The notes beneath the pieces are model-generated. The model had not been told where the DNA came from. It saw only the letters and a list, made by a program, of their open reading frames with translations, and ran no database searches. From NCBI GenBank assembly GCA_045601245.1, contig JAZRZH010000011.1, positions 1 through 53,633 on the forward strand: DNA of 53,633 nt. Direction: 5' to 3'. Below, one piece after another: positions 1-8,168 of the stretch (position 1 is the stretch's first letter; the number at the start of each line of letters is the position of its first letter). Source of the DNA: Cacconaster sp045601245. Lineage in GTDB: Bacteria; Bacteroidota; Bacteroidia; Bacteroidales; UBA932. Both the position numbers and the translations under genes were made by a program.

Positions 1-113
1 CCCCTCGCCCGCCCCGGCGGCCGCCGTTCGTCACGACCCCTCCGCCAAAGCGGCCGCAAAGGTGAGGACTTTTTTCCGACTTTCCAAAATATTTCACAAC
101 TATTTTTTCAAAA
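1..113. other. Window edge, GC-rich leader without a supported gene
   Basis: The first 60 bases are very GC-rich and can be read as Pro/Ala/Arg-rich peptide in more than one frame, but no frame has a start inside the window or a recognisable family. It could be the 3' end of a truncated gene (one plus frame stops at 63-65) or structured intergenic DNA like that at 27.5-28.4 kb. From about 65 the composition switches abruptly to AT-rich. No gene is supported. Confidence 0.4.
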
Positions 114-144
114 AAATCCCCGCAGGAACAACCCGCGGGGATTT
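114..144 (-). terminator. Rho-independent terminator after the TSCPD gene
   Basis: A 10-bp inverted repeat (AAATCCCCGC at 114-123 and GCGGGGATTT at 135-144) is followed, on the minus strand, by a run of T (plus-strand A at 111-116). It lies 20 bases past the stop of the minus-strand gene that ends at 165, as expected for the end of the HU-rng operon. Confidence 0.8.
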
Positions 145-164
145 ATGCAATAGCTATCAGGCAG

Positions 165-557
165 TTAGCGTAACATCTTCAGCGCATTGGCCAGCTGATC
201 AGGACAAGATGTCCCGCGCCTGCCGCACTGGATACCGTCGAGTTTGGCAATCGCCTCCTCTATTCTCATACCCTTGATGAGAACAGAAACGCCTTGAGTA
301 TTGCCGGAACAACCTCTGGTAAAATGACAATACTGAATGACTCCGTCCTTGACATGAATCTCAATATCCTTGCTGCATACCCTAGCCGATGGTTTGTAGT
401 GTACAATCCGGATACCGTCAACAGTCGTGGAATCGGAAATGATTGTCATCAGAGTCGAATCAACAGCCGGAACCTGCGGCTGCTGAGCAAACACATTCTG
501 CGATGAGATAAACACAGCAAAGCAGATGCAGATAGCGAGGAGTGTCGTTTTTTTCAT
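165..557 (-). CDS. Secreted TSCPD-domain protein (TIGR03905-like)
   Basis: A 130-residue protein. Residues 1-25 look like a signal peptide: two lysines, a hydrophobic stretch, then VFAQQ. The rest, from about residue 52, matches the small TSCPD domain family: VCS near the start, a GCSGNTQGVS segment, a CG pair and the diagnostic GTSCPDQLANAL near the C-terminus. The same motif occurs at the C-terminus of some B12-dependent ribonucleotide reductases, and stand-alone members are usually about 80-residue cytoplasmic proteins of unknown function. The signal peptide is therefore the odd feature; it would place four or five conserved cysteines outside the cytoplasm. It lies 16 bases after a small RHH-like gene and ends at a good terminator. 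Family membership is secure by motif; function is unknown. Confidence 0.75.
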   Translation of the reverse strand: MKKTTLLAICICFAVFISSQNVFAQQPQVPAVDSTLMTIISDSTTVDGIRIVHYKPSARVCSKDIEIHVKDGVIQYCHFTRGCSGNTQGVSVLIKGMRIEEAIAKLDGIQCGRRGTSCPDQLANALKMLR

Positions 558-573
558 AGTGAGAATCGCGTGT

Positions 574-801
574 CTAAAAAAGTTTCGGATAATTCTGATC
601 CATATCAGACATAATATGTGCCATCACCGCAGTACGTATGAAAGCCGACCTTGACGATATCTTGTACTTTTCGCAATATCTGTTGATAGCATCAAGTTCC
701 TTCTCATTGAGAAGAATCGTCTTACGGAACTTCCTCAGCATCGTGTCGCCGTGGGCCGGAGCGAATTTTCGCTTTGCGGTTTTATTAGTTTTTCTGGCCA
801 T
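574..801 (-). CDS. Small ribbon-helix-helix-like protein
   Basis: A 75-residue protein starting MARKTNKTAKRK. The N-terminal third is basic. Residues 32-70 carry a pattern typical of MetJ/Arc-type ribbon-helix-helix proteins: RKTILLNEKELDAINRYC, then a KISSRSAFIRTAVM helix. Such proteins bind DNA as dimers through a beta strand (here RKTILL), so a transcription factor or antitoxin-like role is plausible. No toxin partner is adjacent. The open frame continues upstream into the end of rng, but the ATG at 799-801 gives the sensible start, 34 bases after the rng stop. It lies between rng and the secreted TSCPD gene on the same strand, probably in one transcript. The fold is inferred from pattern only. 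Confidence 0.6.
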   Translation of the reverse strand: MARKTNKTAKRKFAPAHGDTMLRKFRKTILLNEKELDAINRYCEKYKISSRSAFIRTAVMAHIMSDMDQNYPKLF

Positions 802-835
802 ATTGTATAAGGTGTGGATTGTCAGGGTTGTCAGG

Positions 836-2386
836 TCAGTTTTCAACAGGTTCCCCATCCTTGTCGAACCAGGCCGACTGAAGGATGTTGTAATCGGTAT
901 CTCCGATAATCTTGATCTTGCACTTGTATTTCCTCTCCCACTTGCGTTCAAAGCTCATAAGCCCTTTTGTAAGATATGCTTCAAAGATAGGACTCACACG
1001 CAGCTGCAGATTCTTCATATCCTTTTCCTTGACGAAGAAAGCGAGTTCACGCTCCAGTTTCTCGTCCTGCAGGATTGTCGGGCCAACCTTGCCGGTACCA
1101 TGGCAGACCGGGCAAGTCTCAGCAGTCTTGATCTCCGTTACAGGACGGACACGTTGACGGGTAATCTGCATCAGACCGAATTTTGTCAGCGGTAACACAG
1201 TATGTTTGGCTCGGTCTCCTGCCATCGCTTCCTGCATATGTTTATACAGCTGAACTCTGTGATCCGGGGAATCCATATCGATGAAATCGACGATGACGAT
1301 GCCACCCATATCACGCAGGCGCATCTGACGGGCAATCTCATCAGCCGCATTCATATTGACCTCAAGGGAATTGTCCTCCTGATCTTTGGTCTTCGTGCGG
1401 ATGCCGCTGTTGACATCCACGACATGCAGGGCCTCCGTATGTTCTATGACAAGGTAAGCCCCCTGCTTTATGGAAACAATTTTGCCGAAGGCACCTTTGA
1501 TCTGGCGTGTGACCTCGAAATGGTCGAAAATCGGTTCACTACCCTTATAGTACTTGACAATCTTCGCCTGCTCCGGAGATATCAGCGAAACATAGTCGGT
1601 CACTTCGCGGCAGATGGCCTCATCGTTTACATATACATTGGTGAAAGAGTCATTCAGCAGGTCACGCAGAATAGTGGTAGTGCGGCTGTTCTCGGAGAAG
1701 AGTTTCTGCACGCCCTTTGACTCTGCAAGCTTCTGCCAGGACTCCTCCCATTTGCGAATCAGGGATTTAAGCTCCGCATCCAGGACTGCAGCCTTCTTTC
1801 CCTCAGCCGCCGTGCGGATGATGACGCCGTAATTATGAGGAAGAATACTGTAAACCAGACGCTCTAATCTGAGTTTTTCGTCCTTGGAGGTAATTTTCTG
1901 AGATATGCTGACCTTGTCAGCGAAAGGAAGAAGAACCATATTGCGCCCTGCTATCGAAATCTCAGCGGTAAGGCGCGAACCCTTGGTGGAGATAGGTTCC
2001 TTTACGATTTGGACAATGATAGGTTGTCCGGGATTGAGAAATGTTTCGACCTTCCCCTCCTTTTCAAGAATTTCATCGATTCTGGTCTTGGAATAGAGGG
2101 TCGGGAAATCGCTGTTGACGTTAATCTGCTTGACAAAGGAATCGAACGCCTTGAAGTTCAGTCCAAGGTCCAGATAGTGTACAAAAGCATCCTTCTCGTC
2201 CCCGATATCCACAAATGCGGCATTAAGGGACGGGAGAATCTTTTTGACCTTACCAAGATAGACATCTCCGACGTTATAGGCCCTGCCGCCTATCTCCTCC
2301 TTATTATATTCGATAAGGCGGTGATTTTCGAGCAGTGCTATGGAGATATCCTCCTGGCGTACGTCGATAATCAGATCTTTGTCCAT
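836..2386 (-). CDS. rng: Ribonuclease G (RNase E/G family)
   Basis: A 516-residue endoribonuclease that cuts single-stranded AU-rich RNA, in rRNA maturation and mRNA turnover. In order: an S1 domain inserted near the N-terminus (GDVYLGKVKKILPSLNAAFVDIG), the conserved VVDVNSG segment, the DFIDMD metal-binding acidic motif, and the CPVCHGTGKV Zn-link motif that holds the dimer together. The length fits RNase G (about 490-520), without the long scaffold tail of RNase E. The ATG at 2386 follows a 14-bp hairpin in the upstream gap, which could control it. It lies downstream of HU and a 29-residue basic peptide on the same strand, an arrangement I recall from other Bacteroidales genomes. Function is secure by motif. 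Confidence 0.93.
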   Translation of the reverse strand: MDKDLIIDVRQEDISIALLENHRLIEYNKEEIGGRAYNVGDVYLGKVKKILPSLNAAFVDIGDEKDAFVHYLDLGLNFKAFDSFVKQINVNSDFPTLYSKTRIDEILEKEGKVETFLNPGQPIIVQIVKEPISTKGSRLTAEISIAGRNMVLLPFADKVSISQKITSKDEKLRLERLVYSILPHNYGVIIRTAAEGKKAAVLDAELKSLIRKWEESWQKLAESKGVQKLFSENSRTTTILRDLLNDSFTNVYVNDEAICREVTDYVSLISPEQAKIVKYYKGSEPIFDHFEVTRQIKGAFGKIVSIKQGAYLVIEHTEALHVVDVNSGIRTKTKDQEDNSLEVNMNAADEIARQMRLRDMGGIVIVDFIDMDSPDHRVQLYKHMQEAMAGDRAKHTVLPLTKFGLMQITRQRVRPVTEIKTAETCPVCHGTGKVGPTILQDEKLERELAFFVKEKDMKNLQLRVSPIFEAYLTKGLMSFERKWERKYKCKIKIIGDTDYNILQSAWFDKDGEPVEN

Positions 2387-2402
2387 AGTGTCATTAAATA
2401 AA

Positions 2403-2435
2403 TAATCTAAAGCAGGATATCCCTGCTTTAGATTA
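2403..2435 (-). promoter_or_regulatory. 14-bp hairpin in the leader of rng
   Basis: A perfect inverted repeat (TAATCTAAAGCAGG at 2403-2416 and its complement at 2422-2435, 5-base loop) lies 17 bases upstream of the rng start and 33 bases after the small basic gene. On the minus strand it is followed by a T-rich but interrupted stretch, so it is either a weak intra-operon terminator or a 5' leader stem. RNase E is known to autoregulate through leader stems in E. coli; whether this one does the same is inference. Confidence 0.6.
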
Positions 2436-2467
2436 ACCGGTCTCAGGACAGACTGTGGGCAGAGAAT

Positions 2468-2557
2468 TTATCTCTTCTTATGTCTGTTCTTACGCAAACG
2501 CTTCTTGCGCTTATGCGTAGCCATCTTATGCCTTTTGTGCTTTTTTCCGTTTGGCAT
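2468..2557 (-). CDS. 29-residue very basic peptide, possible ribosomal protein
   Basis: An ATG at 2555-2557 opens a frame of 29 codons ending TAA at 2468-2470. The peptide begins MPNGKKHKRHK and ends RLRKNRHKKR. Seventeen of 29 residues are Lys or Arg and four more are His. It lies 32 bases downstream of HU and 81 bases upstream of rng on the same strand. As I recall, similarly placed tiny KRHK-rich peptides occur in many Bacteroidales genomes. The extreme basicity and placement beside HU and RNase G suggest an rRNA-binding protein comparable to bTHX or bL36-sized proteins, but that is inference. It is below the usual length cut-off of gene finders. Confidence 0.7.
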   Translation of the reverse strand: MPNGKKHKRHKMATHKRKKRLRKNRHKKR

Positions 2558-2589
2558 GGTTGTATAATTAAGTAATTATTGGTATTGTC

Positions 2590-2862
2590 TTATTTAACCT
2601 TTGCTGCGAAAACCTTTGCCGGCTTGAATGAAGGAATGTTGTGCTCGGCAATGACGATAGTGGTGTTCTTGGAGATATTGCGAGCGGTCTTCTTTGCGCG
2701 CTTTTTGATAATGAAGCTGCCGAATCCACGGAGGTAGACGTTTTCTCCCTTTGCGAGGGATGCCTCTACGCTGTCCATGAATCCTTCAATCACTTTTTGT
2801 GCGATAATCTTCTCAACTCCCTTGCTCTTAGCAACTTCGTTAACAATGTCTGCTTTTGTCAT
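2590..2862 (-). CDS. DNA-binding protein HU
   Basis: A 90-residue histone-like protein of the HU/IHF family, the standard length. It starts MTKADIVNEVAKS, has the dimerising helices, then the GENVYLRGFGSFIIKKR signature and the beta-arm ending near residue 77. The conserved proline of the arm tip is not in its usual RNP context: the arm reads ARNISKNTTIVIAEHNIPSFKP, a variant seen in many Bacteroidota HU proteins. It bends DNA and compacts the nucleoid. It has its own strong promoter (2928-2958) and a leader with a small hairpin (2902-2919). Downstream on the same strand are the basic peptide and rng. Confidence 0.93.
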   Translation of the reverse strand: MTKADIVNEVAKSKGVEKIIAQKVIEGFMDSVEASLAKGENVYLRGFGSFIIKKRAKKTARNISKNTTIVIAEHNIPSFKPAKVFAAKVK

Positions 2863-2901
2863 AATGAAAAAAGTTATATTTCTGTTATTAATTCGTATAA
2901 A

Positions 2902-2919
2902 ACGGGTGACTCTTCCCGT
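2902..2919 (-). promoter_or_regulatory. Small hairpin in the HU leader
   Basis: A short inverted repeat (ACGGG at 2902-2906 and CCCGT at 2915-2919) sits in the predicted ~60-base 5' leader of HU. It may stabilise the message or be a protein-binding site; no known riboswitch is recognised. Confidence 0.4.
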
Positions 2920-2927
2920 ATGGGGCG

Positions 2928-2958
2928 CAAAATTAGGGTTAATTTTTGAATAATCAAA
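2928..2958 (-). promoter_or_regulatory. HU promoter (TTTG-N19-TAATTTTG)
   Basis: On the minus strand, TTTG (plus CAAA at 2955-2958) is separated by exactly 19 bases from TAATTTTG (plus 2928-2935). This is a full match to the Bacteroidota -33/-7 consensus and predicts a start of transcription near 2922. Confidence 0.8.
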
Positions 2959-3010
2959 ACCATACGCACGAAAAAATTATGGCATAATCATTGACTGATA
3001 TGTCCAGGGT

Positions 3011-3049
3011 CCGAAAAAATGCATTTTCGGAAATTAAAGATTAACTTTG
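3011..3049 (+). promoter_or_regulatory. lon promoter with an overlapping palindrome
   Basis: TAACTTTG at 3042-3049 is a good -7 box 17 bases before the lon ATG. The -33 position has no TTTG; instead it overlaps a palindrome, CCGAAAA at 3011-3017 and TTTTCGG at 3024-3030. A palindrome replacing the -33 box suggests a regulated promoter (repressor or activator site), as would suit a stress protease. The regulator is not known. Confidence 0.55.
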
Positions 3050-3066
3050 ACTGACATTTTGACACA

Positions 3067-5478
3067 ATGAAAGATATTTTTGACAACATTTTCGCCGGCA
3101 ATTCTCCTGATGTCAACATCATTCCAGTGATGAACATAGAGCCGGTACACCAATTGGGTGACACCGAGCTGCCGGGAACGCTGCCGATTCTGACACTGCG
3201 GAACGCCATTCTGTTCCCGGAGACAGTGATTCCAATCACCGTCGGAAGGGAGAAATCAATAAAACTGGTAAACGAGGCTTTTGCTTCCAGCAAGCTCATC
3301 GGCGCTGTCTCACAGCTTGACATAAAGACCGAAGATCCTGGTCCTGACGATATATTCGAGGTTGGCACTTTGGGCAAGATTCTCAAAATCATTGAGATGC
3401 CTGACAATACCATAACTGCGATCGTCCAGGGTATCAAGCGGTTCCGCGTAGTCTCCGTACCTATAACCGCCCCTTATCTGATGGGTACGGTCGCATATCT
3501 AGATGATATTGTCCCTGCAAAGAATGACCCCGATATGGACGCCCTTGCAGAATCCATCAAGGATGCGGCCCAGAATATGATTAAACTGACTCCTCATCTC
3601 CCTCAGGAAGCGGCATTCGCCATCAAAAATATTGAGGGATATGGTTTTCTGATCAATTTTGTGGCGTCATCCGCAGAAATCGAGAACATCAACGACAAGA
3701 TTGACCTTCTCAGGCTCAACTCTCTAAAGGATAGGGCTATGAAGCTCCTTGAACTACTCAATCAGCAGATTGAATTCCTCAAAATAAAGGATGACATCCA
3801 GAAGAAGGTCAAGAGCGAGATGGACCAGCAGCAGAGGGAGTATTTCCTCAACAACCAGCTGAAGACCATCCAGGAGGAACTTGGAATGAATTCCGGCGAC
3901 GACATCGACGAACTTGAGCAGAAGGCTGCAGAAAAGAAATGGCCTGAGAGCGTTGCCGAAGCATTCAAGAAGGAACTCGCGAAACTCGAACGCACAAATC
4001 CGAGCTCTCCGGACTACAATGTCCAGTACGGATATCTCCAGACCGTTCTAGACCTTCCCTGGGACGAGACTACGGAGGACAATCTCGACCTGAAAAATGC
4101 ACAGAAAGTCCTGGATGAGGATCATTTCGGCCTTGAGAAGGTCAAGGAGAGAATCATCGAATACCTCGCCGTACTGAAACTCAAGGGAGATATGAAATCC
4201 CCTATCCTCTGCCTCTACGGCCCTCCGGGCGTCGGTAAGACATCCCTTGGAAAGTCAGTTGCAAGAGCGCTTGGACGCAAATACGGCAGGGTTTCACTCG
4301 GCGGCCTTCACGACGAATCCGAAATCCGCGGACACCGCCGCACATATATAGGTGCAATGCCTGGACGAATCATAGACACCATCAAGAAAGCCGGTTCATC
4401 CAACCCGGTGATTGTGCTCGATGAGATTGACAAGGTCACCGAGGATTTTCACGGAGATCCCGCTTCCGCTCTTCTCGAAGTTCTTGACCCAGAACAGAAT
4501 ACCACGTTCCACGACAACTATCTCGATATTGACTACGACTTGTCGAAGGTGCTCTTCATCACTACGGCAAACGATATCAGCAGCGTCCATCCGGCACTGC
4601 TGGACCGAATGGAGCTCATCAACGTGACAGGATACCTTCCTGAAGAAAAAGCCGCCATTGCCAACGGATACCTCATCCCGAAACAGACCGAGGCCCATGG
4701 CCTCACAACCGACCAGCTGAAACTGTCACCGGAGGCCCTGGATACTATAATTGACAGTTATACCCGCGAATCCGGAGTGCGCGGCCTCGACAAGCAGATC
4801 GCCAAAATCGCCCGCATCACGGCGAAGAAAATCGCGATGGAAGAGGAGCGCAAGGATATTATCGGACCTGATGAGGTAAAGGAGTATCTAGGACTTCCTA
4901 CAAACTTCCACGACCTTCAGGACGGCAACGAAGAGGCCGGAGTGGTCACAGGTCTTGCCTGGACTCAGATGGGCGGAGAAATCCTTTTCGTCGAGTGCTC
5001 TCTGAGCGAAGGTAAGGGCGTCCTCTCCACAACGGGAAATCTCGGTGATGTGATGAAGGAGTCCGCCGCCATAGCATACCAGTATCTGAAGGCTCATCCG
5101 GATCTGGCGGGTGTCAAGCCGAAGATGTTCTCCGAGAAGGATGTCCATATCCACGTCCCTGAAGGCGCAGTCCCGAAGGACGGACCATCCGCCGGTATCA
5201 CCATCGCCTGCGCAATCGCGTCGGCATTCAGAGGCAGGAAGATCCGCAGCGGTATCGCGATGACAGGCGAGATCACTCTCCGCGGCAAAGTTCTGCCCGT
5301 AGGCGGCATCAAGGAGAAGATTCTTGCTGCAAAGCGCGCAGGTGTCAAGGAAATCGTCCTCTCGGAAGAGAACGAAAGGGACATCAAGGATATCAAGCCT
5401 ATATATGTCGAAGGCCTCGAATTCAAATATGTGAAGACAGTAGACCAGGTGCTCGACCACGTATTCTCCAAGGAATAG
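3067..5478 (+). CDS. lon: ATP-dependent protease Lon (LonA type)
   Basis: An 803-residue cytoplasmic protease that degrades damaged and regulatory proteins. Domains in order: N-terminal LON substrate domain (from about residue 35, LPGTLPILTLRNAILFPETVIPI), a long coiled-coil region (QQQREYFLNNQLKTIQEELG), the AAA+ domain with Walker A GPPGVGKTSLGK and Walker B VIVLDEIDK, and the C-terminal protease domain. Catalytic Ser is S708 in PKDGPSAG, and the Lys lies in GGIKEK near 749-751. Length is normal for LonA. It heads a plus-strand group lon-ung-coaD-thioredoxin gene, with 7 bases to ung. The promoter upstream has a palindrome where the -33 box should be. Confidence 0.97.
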   Translation: MKDIFDNIFAGNSPDVNIIPVMNIEPVHQLGDTELPGTLPILTLRNAILFPETVIPITVGREKSIKLVNEAFASSKLIGAVSQLDIKTEDPGPDDIFEVGTLGKILKIIEMPDNTITAIVQGIKRFRVVSVPITAPYLMGTVAYLDDIVPAKNDPDMDALAESIKDAAQNMIKLTPHLPQEAAFAIKNIEGYGFLINFVASSAEIENINDKIDLLRLNSLKDRAMKLLELLNQQIEFLKIKDDIQKKVKSEMDQQQREYFLNNQLKTIQEELGMNSGDDIDELEQKAAEKKWPESVAEAFKKELAKLERTNPSSPDYNVQYGYLQTVLDLPWDETTEDNLDLKNAQKVLDEDHFGLEKVKERIIEYLAVLKLKGDMKSPILCLYGPPGVGKTSLGKSVARALGRKYGRVSLGGLHDESEIRGHRRTYIGAMPGRIIDTIKKAGSSNPVIVLDEIDKVTEDFHGDPASALLEVLDPEQNTTFHDNYLDIDYDLSKVLFITTANDISSVHPALLDRMELINVTGYLPEEKAAIANGYLIPKQTEAHGLTTDQLKLSPEALDTIIDSYTRESGVRGLDKQIAKIARITAKKIAMEEERKDIIGPDEVKEYLGLPTNFHDLQDGNEEAGVVTGLAWTQMGGEILFVECSLSEGKGVLSTTGNLGDVMKESAAIAYQYLKAHPDLAGVKPKMFSEKDVHIHVPEGAVPKDGPSAGITIACAIASAFRGRKIRSGIAMTGEITLRGKVLPVGGIKEKILAAKRAGVKEIVLSEENERDIKDIKPIYVEGLEFKYVKTVDQVLDHVFSKE

Positions 5479-5485
5479 CACTATT

Positions 5486-6154
5486 ATGGACGTAAAGATT
5501 GAACAAAGCTGGAAAGAGGCTCTCAAAGACGAATTCGAGAAGCCATATTTCACGGAACTCGTAAAATTCCTGCACGCAGAGAAAAATGCCGGAAAAACGA
5601 TATACCCTCCGGGGCCTCTTATTTTCAACGCATTCAATCTCACACCGATAGACAAGGTCAAAGTTGTCATCATCGGCCAGGATCCATATCACGGCCCGGG
5701 GCAGGCGGAGGGTCTCTCCTTCTCCGTGCCCCACGGCATTGTGCCCCCACCGTCATTGAAGAATATATATAAGGAAATAGAGAGCGACCTTGGTATCACG
5801 CTGCACAAAGACGGCTCGCTCAAGGCTTGGGCCGACCAGGGCGTATTCCTGCTCAATGCAATCCTCACCGTGCGTGCCGGGGAAGCCGCGTCGCACAGCA
5901 GGATCGGATGGGCGGAATTCACCGACGCCGTCATCAGGATACTCTCGGACTGCAAGGAAGGACTTGTATTCCTGCTCTGGGGCAACTTCGCAAGAAGTAA
6001 GAAAGCCCTGATCGACACGAGCCGCCACTACGTCCTGGAAGCGGCGCACCCATCCCCTCTTGCCGGCGGGGCATTCTTCGGCTGCCGCCATTTTTCAAAG
6101 GCAAATGAAATTCTCGAAAAGCAGGGGCTGACACAGATTGACTGGAGCCTTTGA
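5486..6154 (+). CDS. ung: Uracil-DNA glycosylase (family 1)
   Basis: A 222-residue enzyme that removes uracil from DNA to start base excision repair. The water-activating loop GQDPYHGPGQAEGLSFSVP contains the catalytic Asp, and the HPSPLAGGAFFGCRHF segment near the C-terminus is the DNA-intercalation loop with the catalytic His. Both are intact, and the length is normal for family 1. It starts 7 bases after lon, so it is probably co-transcribed. Confidence 0.96.
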   Translation: MDVKIEQSWKEALKDEFEKPYFTELVKFLHAEKNAGKTIYPPGPLIFNAFNLTPIDKVKVVIIGQDPYHGPGQAEGLSFSVPHGIVPPPSLKNIYKEIESDLGITLHKDGSLKAWADQGVFLLNAILTVRAGEAASHSRIGWAEFTDAVIRILSDCKEGLVFLLWGNFARSKKALIDTSRHYVLEAAHPSPLAGGAFFGCRHFSKANEILEKQGLTQIDWSL

Positions 6155-6194
6155 GAAAAATTATTAACTTCGCGCAGTTATTAATCATCCACGA

Positions 6195-6671
6195 ATGAGA
6201 ACAGCTATTTTCCCAGGATCATTCGACCCGTTCACACTCGGTCATCTGGACGTACTCCGTTCAGCACTTCAACTATTTGACAAGGTTATTGTGGCAGTAG
6301 GCTACAACAGCACAAAGAACGGCGGATTCTTCGATCCAGATACACGCGTTGAAATCATCAAGAAAGCAACTGCAGGCCTAAAGAACGTCGAAGTCTGCTC
6401 ATATACCGGTATGACAATCGACATTGCCCGCGAGAAAGGCGCATCCTGCATCATAAGGGGGCTGCGCACAACAACGGACTTTGAACTTGAGAGCGTCATC
6501 GCGCAAGCGAACAAGAAGATGGCTCCGGATATCCAGAGCATTTTCATCCCTTCCAGCCACGAGTATTCATTCATTTCATCTACCGTTGTACGCGATGTCC
6601 TGGTCAATGGAGGTGACGCAAGCCACTTCCTTCCATACGGGATTGACATCAACGACTACAAGAAAAGATAA
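6195..6671 (+). CDS. coaD: Pantetheine-phosphate adenylyltransferase
   Basis: A 158-residue enzyme of coenzyme A synthesis; it transfers AMP from ATP to 4'-phosphopantetheine. The nucleotidyltransferase signature is at the start (FPGSFDPFTLGHLDVL, with the TxGH motif as T-L-G-H), and the second motif is SFISSTVVRDVL near residue 123. A possible -7 variant, TAACTTCG, lies at 6166-6173 in the 40-base gap after ung, so coaD may also have its own promoter. The next gene begins 6 bases later. Confidence 0.96.
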   Translation: MRTAIFPGSFDPFTLGHLDVLRSALQLFDKVIVAVGYNSTKNGGFFDPDTRVEIIKKATAGLKNVEVCSYTGMTIDIAREKGASCIIRGLRTTTDFELESVIAQANKKMAPDIQSIFIPSSHEYSFISSTVVRDVLVNGGDASHFLPYGIDINDYKKR

Positions 6672-6677
6672 CACAAT

Positions 6678-8168
6678 ATGCGCAGAATCATTATTGTGCC
6701 ACTGTTGTCATTCATAATGATATGCAGTGCCACCATTTCACAGGCACAGAATGTCTTTGAATCGGTAAAGGACTATTTTGAGAATCTGACAAACCTCCCG
6801 GTAGACAGCATCAAGGCCCGCGTGGACCTTCTCATCAATCAGGGAGAGACACCGAAACAGCAGGCGGACATCGCCGGCGTGGCGTTCGACTGGTTCAGCG
6901 CATCGCCGATAATGGGATATGACGCCGTTGCTGTTCATATTGCAGACAATTGGTTCCTCAACAAGAAACTTCAGTGGAGCAACCCGGACACATACCCTAT
7001 GCTATACGCCTACGCTGAATTCAACAGGCAGTCACTCATAGGTATGGATGCGCCGGAACTCAATATGCAGAGCATTGACGGCGGAATGGTTTCCACACGG
7101 CAGGGTGACGGGTCATACAAGATATTGTATTTCTATGAAGAATCCTGTCCGACATGCCGCCAGCAGACTGCGCAGCTGGCTGAAATGGTCTCAGCATATA
7201 AAGGGGAGCCCATCACCATCTATACAATAAACTCCACCGGGAATCAGGAAACCTGGAACAAATATATCAATGAGTATTTCAGCGGAATCCCGTCCCGGAA
7301 ATACATTTCAATCAAGCACCTTGCAGACCCGGAAGACAAAAATGACTTCAGGCGCAAATATGGAGTGGTGACGACGCCATCAATAGTACTTATTGATCCG
7401 AACAACAAGATAATCGGCCGCAAGCTCGACTGCGCAGCATTGAAACAGATGCTCAACATCAAAAACGAGTCCGCATCGGAATACAAGAAACTGTTCAAAG
7501 ACATCCTTTCCGCCCTGGCACCGGCAGACTCGGCAGACGTAGTGGAAGTAGCCGGGACTCTCTATGCCAAATGCAATGATTCCAAGGACCTTACGCGCGA
7601 AATGATGTTCGAGTACTATAAGTATCTCCGTAACATCCAGAACTTCCAGTTCCAGAAAGGCGCTGCCGCAATAGCAGAGAAATATATCATACCGGGAGAA
7701 AGCATCTGGGCTCCGGAACTCCGCGAATCAATCCGCAAGGATGTGGAACTCTTCAAGAGCAATTCTGTCGGAGACACCGCCGTCAACGTGACAGTCCGCA
7801 CTGCAAAGGGCAGGGAGCACAAGATGCTCAAGGGGCATCCGAAATACACTTTGCTGTTTTTCCACCTTGTAACCTGTCCTGATTGCAAACGCGAAATTGC
7901 CATTCTCAGGGAGAAGGCAGACGTCCTCCGGAAGAAAAATGTCAAGGTAATCTGTGTCTGCGTGGGCTTCGACGAAAAACTCCACAAGGAATTCATTGCC
8001 GAGAACCCGAAAAACTGGGTCTATCTCAAGGATGACCCTGCCATTTCCGGTCTGAGGCGGAACACCTACGACATCAGGTTTGTACCTGAAATCTATCTGC
8101 TTGACCGCAACCGCAGGATTATTGCTCGCGACTATGAAGCGATTGCTCTCGAAGGAATAATCCTTTGA
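6678..8168 (+). CDS. Exported protein with two thioredoxin-like domains
   Basis: A 496-residue protein with a signal peptide (residues 1-23, ending SQAQN). It has an N-terminal helical region of DUF5106 type (VFESVKDYFENLTNLP, then a DWFSASPIMGYDAVAVHIADNWF segment), then two thioredoxin-like domains. The first has C157-P-T-C160 in YFYEESCPTCRQQ and a cis-proline region VTTPSIVLID. The second has C400-P-D-C403 and FVPEIYLLD. Related Bacteroidota proteins are periplasmic TlpA-like oxidoreductases; two redox domains in one chain suggest disulfide relay or isomerase work, but the substrate is unknown. It follows coaD by 6 bases. Its last 50 bases overlap the 3' end of fbp on the other strand. 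Confidence 0.8.
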   Translation: MRRIIIVPLLSFIMICSATISQAQNVFESVKDYFENLTNLPVDSIKARVDLLINQGETPKQQADIAGVAFDWFSASPIMGYDAVAVHIADNWFLNKKLQWSNPDTYPMLYAYAEFNRQSLIGMDAPELNMQSIDGGMVSTRQGDGSYKILYFYEESCPTCRQQTAQLAEMVSAYKGEPITIYTINSTGNQETWNKYINEYFSGIPSRKYISIKHLADPEDKNDFRRKYGVVTTPSIVLIDPNNKIIGRKLDCAALKQMLNIKNESASEYKKLFKDILSALAPADSADVVEVAGTLYAKCNDSKDLTREMMFEYYKYLRNIQNFQFQKGAAAIAEKYIIPGESIWAPELRESIRKDVELFKSNSVGDTAVNVTVRTAKGREHKMLKGHPKYTLLFFHLVTCPDCKREIAILREKADVLRKKNVKVICVCVGFDEKLHKEFIAENPKNWVYLKDDPAISGLRRNTYDIRFVPEIYLLDRNRRIIARDYEAIALEGIIL

